Of a stretch of 64,000 nt of DNA, positions 58,872 through 64,000 are shown in pieces (the stretch's first letter is position 1; every line of letters starts with the position of its first letter). Under the pieces are notes generated by a model that saw only the letters and a list, made by a program, of their open reading frames with translations, was not told the DNA's origin and did no database searches. Source of the DNA: Thioalkalivibrio sp. ALJ12 (lineage in GTDB: Bacteria > Pseudomonadota > Gammaproteobacteria > Ectothiorhodospirales > Ectothiorhodospiraceae); assembly GCF_000378305.1 (NCBI RefSeq), contig NZ_KB899538.1, forward strand, positions 620,001 through 684,000. Direction: 5' to 3'. Both the position numbers and the translations under genes were made by a program.

Positions 58872-59864
58872 TCAGAACCAGCCACGCAGCTTCCTGGCCC
58901 AGTCGTCGGCCCAGCGACCCAGTGCCTGGGTGGGGCGTTCCAGGTATTCACGGCTCATCCGCTGCAGGCGTTCCCGGTCCGCGGCGAGCCGTTCCACTTC
59001 GACCCAGCCGTTAAAGGGGTGGGCCAGGCTCCATTCGGGATCGTCGATCTCGCAGTTGGGCAGACGATAGTGGAACGCGGGCCGGGCCTTGACCAGCTCA
59101 TGTTCGACCGGGGCCGCGTCGATCCGCTCCTGATCCAGTTCGGCAAACAGCGGCAGCATGTCCAGCGGCCGATTACGCGTGGTGTTGTGCGCGAGGTAGT
59201 GGTCAATCAGTTCCCCCTGGTCCGGCTGGAAGTCCGGGTTCAGGGTCTCGCGGACGAAGGTGCCTGGGAATGCGCGGATGTAGGGCGACAGGCGTCTGGC
59301 CAGGTCGATCTCGCCCGCGTTCGTCAGCATCTCGTAGAGCAGCAGGAAGGCCCGCAGGACATCGAGGATCCAGGCGGCATCGGTGCTGTGGACCTCGATA
59401 TTGAGCTGCAGCCCGAACGCGTAGAGCAGCGAACGCTCGGTCCCAAGGGCACCGTCTTCCTGCAGTGCGGCCCGAACGCGATCCAGCCGGGGAAGCGCCG
59501 AGGCCGGTATCGGTGGTGCGACGATCTCGTGCGGTACCAGGCGCCCGGCGGCATCGGCCAGCCAGCGGTCGAGCGCCGCCTCGTCGGTGTCGTCGAGCTC
59601 GATGCCCAGCCGCCGCAGGTGGCTGCGATACGCCCGGTCCTTCAGTACCCGGGCATCCAGCTCCACCTGGAAATCACCCTGGTCCGTATCGCAGACCCGG
59701 GCGACGAACGGGCTTTCGCAGCGGACCTGCCCGCCGAACTCGGCGCGGATGGCCTCGGCCATGCGTTCGAGCGAGACGCCGGCCATCTCGATCTCCACGC
59801 CGACCTTTCGGGGTGACCCTTCCGGATTGTCTGGCCAGGGCAGATCGTGAAAGCGCTCGGGCAT
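58872..59864 (-). CDS. Putative amidoligase (glutamine-synthetase-like ATP-dependent ligase)
   Basis: A 330-aa protein of the amidoligase family (PF12224-like). The VGVEIEMAGVSL opening resembles the first strand with catalytic Glu residues of the GS/COOH-NH2 ligase fold. Other blocks are QVELDARVLKD, VPHEIVAPPIP and FGLQLNIEVHSTDAAWILDVLRAFLLLYE. Members are predicted to form amide or peptide bonds using ATP. It precedes the C26 amidotransferase by 10 bases on the same strand. ATG at 59864 has AAGGA upstream; the frame continues to 59966 without support. Function is inferred from family and neighbour only. Confidence 0.8.
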   Translation of the reverse strand: MPERFHDLPWPDNPEGSPRKVGVEIEMAGVSLERMAEAIRAEFGGQVRCESPFVARVCDTDQGDFQVELDARVLKDRAYRSHLRRLGIELDDTDEAALDRWLADAAGRLVPHEIVAPPIPASALPRLDRVRAALQEDGALGTERSLLYAFGLQLNIEVHSTDAAWILDVLRAFLLLYEMLTNAGEIDLARRLSPYIRAFPGTFVRETLNPDFQPDQGELIDHYLAHNTTRNRPLDMLPLFAELDQERIDAAPVEHELVKARPAFHYRLPNCEIDDPEWSLAHPFNGWVEVERLAADRERLQRMSREYLERPTQALGRWADDWARKLRGWF

Positions 59865-59975
59865 CAGGAATGTCCTTGGGAAGCTGCCGCGCCATGATAC
59901 CGGTTCGGTGTACCTGCTGTGGGCAAGCCAGTACGATAGGCGCCGGCCGCCAGGGCCGGACCGCAAAGGTACGGG

Positions 59976-60341
59976 ATGGATCGAATCTACCTCAAGGATC
60001 TGCGCATTGATGCCGTCGTCGGCGTCTATGATTGGGAGCAGCGCATCCAGCGCCCCCTGCGCTTTGATATCCAGCTAGCTACCGACACGCGCATCGCTGC
60101 GCACTCGGGCGAGATCACGGACACGGTCGATTACGAGGCGGTGGCCAATGCCGTGCGCGCGATCGTCACGCGCGAACCCCACGCGCTGCTGGAATCCCTG
60201 GCCGAGGAGATCGCGGAGGCCCTGATGGCCGAGTTTCGCACCCCGTGGGTGCGCATCGAGCTGGGCAAGCCCGGCGCGGTCGCCGGTGTGGCCGAGGTCG
60301 GCATCGTGGTCGAACGCGGCACCCTGCCAGCCTCTACCTGA
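59976..60341 (+). CDS. folB: Dihydroneopterin aldolase
   Basis: A 121-aa enzyme of folate synthesis that cleaves dihydroneopterin to 6-hydroxymethyldihydropterin. It begins with the family's MDRIYLKDLRIDAVVGVYDWEQ and ends VAGVAEVGIVVERG. The catalytic YD.E and K (ELGKPGAV) residues are present. It diverges from the amidoligase gene with 111 bases between them. Confidence 0.94.
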   Translation: MDRIYLKDLRIDAVVGVYDWEQRIQRPLRFDIQLATDTRIAAHSGEITDTVDYEAVANAVRAIVTREPHALLESLAEEIAEALMAEFRTPWVRIELGKPGAVAGVAEVGIVVERGTLPAST

Positions 60342-60433
60342 TCCCTTTGCGTCGGTTCCTGTCCTAGTTCGCCTCGACCCCGGCCGTGCGGCCGGTCACA
60401 GATTTATCATTCCTTGACCCAATATGGTGCGTG

Positions 60434-60463
60434 TGCACTTTTAGTGCGCACCGCTTTTGTGCG
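60434..60463 (+). promoter_or_regulatory. Tandem NtrC-like sites upstream of the porin-glnK-amtB operon
   Basis: Two overlapping sites follow the TGCAC-N7-GTGCA pattern: TGCAC-N7-GCGCA at 60434-60450 and CGCAC-N7-GTGCG at 60447-60463. Each half differs from consensus by at most one base. They lie 64-93 bases before the -24/-12 promoter, a normal enhancer distance. Confidence 0.65.
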
Positions 60464-60526
60464 TGCTGGCGTCGTTCACCTGCAACAGGTGTTGTGAAAA
60501 GCCGATCTGGCTCCGTTTTCCCGATA

Positions 60527-60542
60527 TGGCACGGCCTGTGCA
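60527..60542 (+). promoter_or_regulatory. Sigma54 (-24/-12) promoter
   Basis: TGGCACGGCCTGTGCA matches the TGGCACG-N4-TTGCA consensus except for one base (G for T before TGCA). The GG and GC dinucleotides are correctly spaced. It lies 53 bases before the porin start and downstream of two NtrC-like sites. Confidence 0.8.
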
Positions 60543-60595
60543 AGGACCGGGTGTCGACTACGCGACACTCGATTGCACAACTGGGAGAACACAAT

Positions 60596-61333
60596 ATGAA
60601 GAAGTTCACTCGTTCCGCGCTGGCCGCCGCCATCGTCACTGTCGGCTCCACCGGTGGTGTGGCCTTTACCTCTACTGCCACCGCGGAGCTTTCCGTGAAC
60701 ATTGGGGCAGTCTCCAACTACTACTTCCGTGGTGGTTCCGAAACCGATGATGGCGCCGCAATTCAGGGCGGCATTGATTACGAACATGCGTCCGGTTTCT
60801 ACGTCGGTACCTGGGTCTCGAATGTGGACTTTGGCACTGACGATGAAGGTGTCGAAGACCAGACGAGCTATGAGCTCGATTTGTATCTCGGGTTTGCCGA
60901 TGACTTTGACAACGGTCTTGGCTACGACGTTGGCTACGTCTACTACGCCTACCCCGATGCCCGTGCTGGTGGCAGTTCCCTGAGCGCCGACTTCGGCGAG
61001 ATCTACGGCGAGCTGAGTTTCGATACCGGCCCGGTCGGTCTGTACGCCGGTATTGCACACGTCGTCACCGACAGCTCCGACTCCGCCCTGGAGCGCAAGG
61101 ACACCTACTACTACGGCGGCCTCGATATCCCGTTCATGGATGTCTACAGCGTCGGCTTCCTGGTCGGTCGCCAGACCTTCGACGACACCGACGAGAACGA
61201 CAACTACACCCACTACACCGCGAGCCTCACCCGCGATGCGGGCGACTGGGGCGAGTTCAGCTTCAACCTTGAATACGTCGACGAGTCCGACGAGGACGTT
61301 GGCGCCTGGGTGGGCTGGACCAAGACGTTCTAA
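60596..61333 (+). CDS. TorF-family putative porin
   Basis: A 245-aa outer-membrane protein with a signal peptide (AAIVTVGSTGGVAFTSTATA, cleavage before ELSVN) and alternating beta strands, starting with VNIGAVSNYYFRGGSETDDG, the TorF/Gcw_chp family opening. It ends in GAWVGWTKTF with the C-terminal Phe of barrels. It is strongly acidic, as expected in halophiles. Position before glnK-amtB under a sigma54-type promoter suggests outer-membrane uptake of a nitrogen compound. ATG at 60596 with GGGAG upstream. Confidence 0.88.
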   Translation: MKKFTRSALAAAIVTVGSTGGVAFTSTATAELSVNIGAVSNYYFRGGSETDDGAAIQGGIDYEHASGFYVGTWVSNVDFGTDDEGVEDQTSYELDLYLGFADDFDNGLGYDVGYVYYAYPDARAGGSSLSADFGEIYGELSFDTGPVGLYAGIAHVVTDSSDSALERKDTYYYGGLDIPFMDVYSVGFLVGRQTFDDTDENDNYTHYTASLTRDAGDWGEFSFNLEYVDESDEDVGAWVGWTKTF

Positions 61334-61356
61334 ACCCGGCTTTTCCACTCAAGTAA

Positions 61357-61737
<381 letters not shown>

Positions 61738-61774
61738 GGGTTTTCCCTCTTCCATCGAATGAGGAATTTCAATC

Positions 61775-63028
61775 ATGGAAATTGAACAACAAGTTGTCGA
61801 ACTCGCCTATGCGATGGACACCTTTTATTTTCTGGTGGCCGGTGCACTGGTGATGTGGATGGCCGCGGGCTTTACCATGCTCGAGGCCGGGATGGTGCGC
61901 ACCAAGAGTGTCGCCGAAATCGCGACCAAGAATATCGCCCTGTATTCGATCGCCAGCATCATGTACATGCTGATCGGCTACAACATTATGTACGGCGATG
62001 GCCTGAGCTCCGTGATCCCGAGCCTGGGCTTCCTGATCACGGGCGACAACGCCGTGGGTGACGTGCTGGGTAGTGATGGCGACATCTACTACTCCGATCG
62101 TGCCGACTTCTTCTTCCAGGTCGTGTTCGTGGCGACCGCGATGTCCATCGTCTCGGGTGCCGTAGCCGAACGGATGAAGCTGTGGGCCTTCCTCGCCTTT
62201 GCGGTCGTGCTGACCGGCTTCATCTACCCGATCCAGGGCTTCTGGAGCTGGGGCGAAGGCTTCCTCGACCAGATCGGCTACCTCGACTACGCCGGTTCCG
62301 GCATCGTCCACTTCACGGGTGCCGCTGCGGCGCTGGCCGGTGTGCTGCTCCTTGGGGCGCGCAAGGGCAAGTACGGCAAGGACGGCCAGATCAACGCGAT
62401 CCCGGGCTCCAACATGCCGTTGGCCACTCTGGGCGTGCTGATCCTGTGGTTGGGCTGGTTCGGCTTCAATGGCGGCTCCGAGCTGAAGGTCTCGGACATC
62501 GAATCCGCCAACGCCGTGGCCGCCGTGTTCGCCAACACCAACCTGGCCGCGGCCGGGGGTGTGATCGCTGCCCTGATCACCACTCGTCTGGTGTTCGGCA
62601 AGGCCGATCTGACCATGGCGCTGAACGGCGCGGTCGCGGGCCTGGTGTCCATCACCGCCGAGCCGCTGATGCCCAGCCCGTTCCTGGCGATGATCATCGG
62701 TGCCATTGGTGGCGTGATCGTGGTCTTCTCGATCGTCGCGCTGGACAAGCTGAAGATCGACGACCCGGTCGGGGCGATCTCCGCGCACGGTACCGCCGGT
62801 ATCTGGGGTGTGATGGCGGTGCTGCTGTCCAACCCGGACGCGACGTTCTTCGGCCAGATCGCGGGCCTGCTCGCCATCTTCGCCTTCGTCTTCACGGCTT
62901 CCCTGATCGTCTGGGCCATCCTGAAGGCGGTGATGGGCATTCGCCTGAGCGAAGAGGACGAGGATATCGGTGCCGACATCACCGAGTGTGGCCTCGAGGC
63001 CTACCCGGAATTCACCGGGAAGCAGTAA
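61775..63028 (+). CDS. amtB: Ammonium transporter AmtB
   Basis: A 417-aa ammonium channel with eleven helices. The twin histidines are in IVHFTGAAAALAG and AISAHGTAGIWGVM. The NTNLAAAGGVIAALITTRLVFGKADLTMALNGAVAGLVSITAEP region is highly conserved, as is MLEAGMVRTKSVAEIATKN. GlnK blocks the pore when nitrogen is sufficient. The N-terminus lacks a long signal peptide, as in many proteobacterial AmtBs with a short first segment. Confidence 0.96.
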   Translation: MEIEQQVVELAYAMDTFYFLVAGALVMWMAAGFTMLEAGMVRTKSVAEIATKNIALYSIASIMYMLIGYNIMYGDGLSSVIPSLGFLITGDNAVGDVLGSDGDIYYSDRADFFFQVVFVATAMSIVSGAVAERMKLWAFLAFAVVLTGFIYPIQGFWSWGEGFLDQIGYLDYAGSGIVHFTGAAAALAGVLLLGARKGKYGKDGQINAIPGSNMPLATLGVLILWLGWFGFNGGSELKVSDIESANAVAAVFANTNLAAAGGVIAALITTRLVFGKADLTMALNGAVAGLVSITAEPLMPSPFLAMIIGAIGGVIVVFSIVALDKLKIDDPVGAISAHGTAGIWGVMAVLLSNPDATFFGQIAGLLAIFAFVFTASLIVWAILKAVMGIRLSEEDEDIGADITECGLEAYPEFTGKQ

Positions 63029-63139
63029 ACACTCGAAACGCGCGCAGGGGTTCGGCCTGGAGGGCCGGGTCGAACCCCCAAAGTGTCTCCTCCGACGCCG
63101 ACAGCAACAGTCTCCCAGGACTCAAGGATGTTGGCTTTC

Positions 63140-63168
63140 AGGGCGCCTCCCCGGCGCCCTCTTTTTTT
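63140..63168 (+). terminator. Intrinsic terminator of the glnK-amtB operon
   Basis: AGGGCGCC and GGCGCCCT arms with a four-base loop, followed by CTTTTTTT. Confidence 0.93.
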
Positions 63169-63230
63169 GCCCCCGCGAAGCCCCGCGGGTTCGGTTACGA
63201 TTCCGCTTTCGCCTGACCGGAACCGCCAGC

Positions 63231-63851
63231 ATGGATCGCCTGTTCGAAGCACATGAGCTGAAAACGGCCCACCTGGGCCCGCTGGAACTGCAACTCCAGC
63301 CCGGCGAGCTGGTGCAGCTTACCGGTGCTTCAGGCTCCGGCAAGTCTCTGCTGCTGCGCGCGCTGGCGGACCTGGATCCGAATACCGGCGAGGTCCGCCT
63401 GGCTGGTGTGCCCCGCGACTCGATGACTCCGGTGCAATGGCGCCGGCAGGTCGCCTATGTGCCGGCCGAGACCGCCTGGTGGAGCGAGCGCGTGGACGAG
63501 CACCTACCCGCCGATTTCTCGCGCGAGACGGCGCTGCACCTGCTGGAGCAGGTTGCCCTTCCGGAAGAGTCCCTGCACTGGGAGGTCGAACGCCTCTCCA
63601 GCGGCGAGAAGCAGCGCCTGGGCCTGTTGCGCGCATTGCTGAACCAGCCGCGTGTCCTCCTGCTGGACGAGCCCACCGCCAACCTTGATCTGGAAAACAC
63701 TAGGCGCATCGAACGCGCGGTACGCACATATCTAGCGGAGGAAGAGGCGGCGGCCCTTTGGGTCAGCCATGACACGCTGCAACGCCAGCGCCTCGGTGGA
63801 CGCATCCTGACCATCAGCAACGGCAAGCTGGAGGCCCCCGTATGGAGCTGA
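63231..63851 (+). CDS. fetA: FetA-like ABC transporter ATPase
   Basis: A 206-aa ABC ATPase with Walker A GASGSGKS at 32-39, signature LSSGEKQRLGLLRAL and Walker B LLLDEPTANLD. The short length and the ALADLDPNTGEVRLAG segment fit the FetA (YbbL) type, which with FetB exports iron in E. coli. It overlaps the next gene by ten bases. ATG at 63231; the frame extends upstream into the amtB end, but not conserved. Confidence 0.85.
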   Translation: MDRLFEAHELKTAHLGPLELQLQPGELVQLTGASGSGKSLLLRALADLDPNTGEVRLAGVPRDSMTPVQWRRQVAYVPAETAWWSERVDEHLPADFSRETALHLLEQVALPEESLHWEVERLSSGEKQRLGLLRALLNQPRVLLLDEPTANLDLENTRRIERAVRTYLAEEEAAALWVSHDTLQRQRLGGRILTISNGKLEAPVWS

Positions 63852-64000
63852 TCTCGCTTTCTCCGTTCGATCTGAGTCTGGCGGCGCTGCTGGTCGTCGC
63901 GCTGGCCGGGGTGACGGTCTGGGCGCGCATGGGCCTGGGGCGCAGCCTGCTGATCGCCGGGGCGCGTACCGTGATCCAGCTGCTGCTGGTCGGGCTGATC
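63842..64000 (+). CDS. fetB: FetB-like ABC transporter permease, truncated by the window
   Basis: The first 53 codons of a membrane protein: MELISLSPFDLSLAALLVV followed by a helix and RMGLGRSLLIAGARTVIQLLLVG, a FetB (YbbM) hallmark. The gene continues past the window. Overlap with fetA supports the pair. Confidence 0.8.
   Translation, partial: MELISLSPFDLSLAALLVVALAGVTVWARMGLGRSLLIAGARTVIQLLLVGLI

Overview
The window is a GC-rich, gene-dense chromosomal segment of a gammaproteobacterium. I infer a haloalkaliphilic, sulfur-oxidizing Ectothiorhodospiraceae member close to Thioalkalivibrio. The pointers are a cytoplasmically oriented SoeABC-type sulfite dehydrogenase, a complete cbb3 oxidase locus as the visible terminal oxidase, a two-enzyme glycine betaine synthesis operon with a BCCT transporter, and typical gammaproteobacterial gene neighbourhoods such as ftsYEX-rpoH. 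No insertion sequence, prophage, CRISPR array or plasmid function was seen.

Layout. 1-3.2 kb: an unknown secreted protein cut by the window edge, a small membrane-protein gene broken by one in-frame stop, a membrane diguanylate cyclase and an outer-membrane barrel. 3.3-7.5 kb: thiC under a TPP riboswitch, then a DUF47/PiT phosphate uptake pair. 7.5-15.6 kb: moaA divergent from soeABC, a 44-aa membrane protein behind an FNR/Anr box, tRNA-Arg(CCG) followed by an array of repeats carrying the tRNA 3' end, and a membrane-anchored dihaem cytochrome c. 15.6-22.9 kb: housekeeping genes (comM, ubiK, folM-like reductase, MidA-type methyltransferase, tsaD, plsY, bioH-bioC). 22.9-32.3 kb: FNR box, ccoNOQP, ccoG, a hairpin array, an oversized ccoH, ccoI, ccoS and a 34-aa membrane peptide. 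32.3-36 kb: rpoH with a perfect CIRCE operator, ftsX, ftsE, ftsY. 36-42 kb: an M16 peptidase pair, rsmD, a BCCT carrier and a hydroxyisobutyrate-dehydrogenase-like reductase. 42-47.5 kb: glgP, purD, purH. 47.5-54.4 kb: the betaine methyltransferases, bpt and cobalamin-dependent metH. 54.4-60.4 kb: a TSUP exporter, a DUF4124 protein, argB, NsrR-type controlled hmp, an amidoligase/glutamine-amidotransferase pair and folB. 60.4-64 kb: a sigma54/NtrC-type promoter driving a porin, glnK and amtB, then fetA and the start of fetB.

How they fit together. Sulfite oxidation by SoeABC would feed electrons into the quinone pool. The dihaem cytochrome and cbb3 oxidase would handle high-affinity oxygen respiration. 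MoaA serves the molybdenum cofactor of SoeA. Betaine synthesis uses three SAM per molecule, and metH a few hundred bases away could recycle the methyl carrier. Several regulatory sites can be read directly: TPP riboswitch, two identical FNR boxes, CIRCE, an NsrR box with a sigma70 promoter, and NtrC sites with a -24/-12 promoter. The least explained elements are the tRNA-derived repeat array, the amidoligase pair, the two conserved-looking mini-membrane proteins and the hairpin array inside the cco locus.
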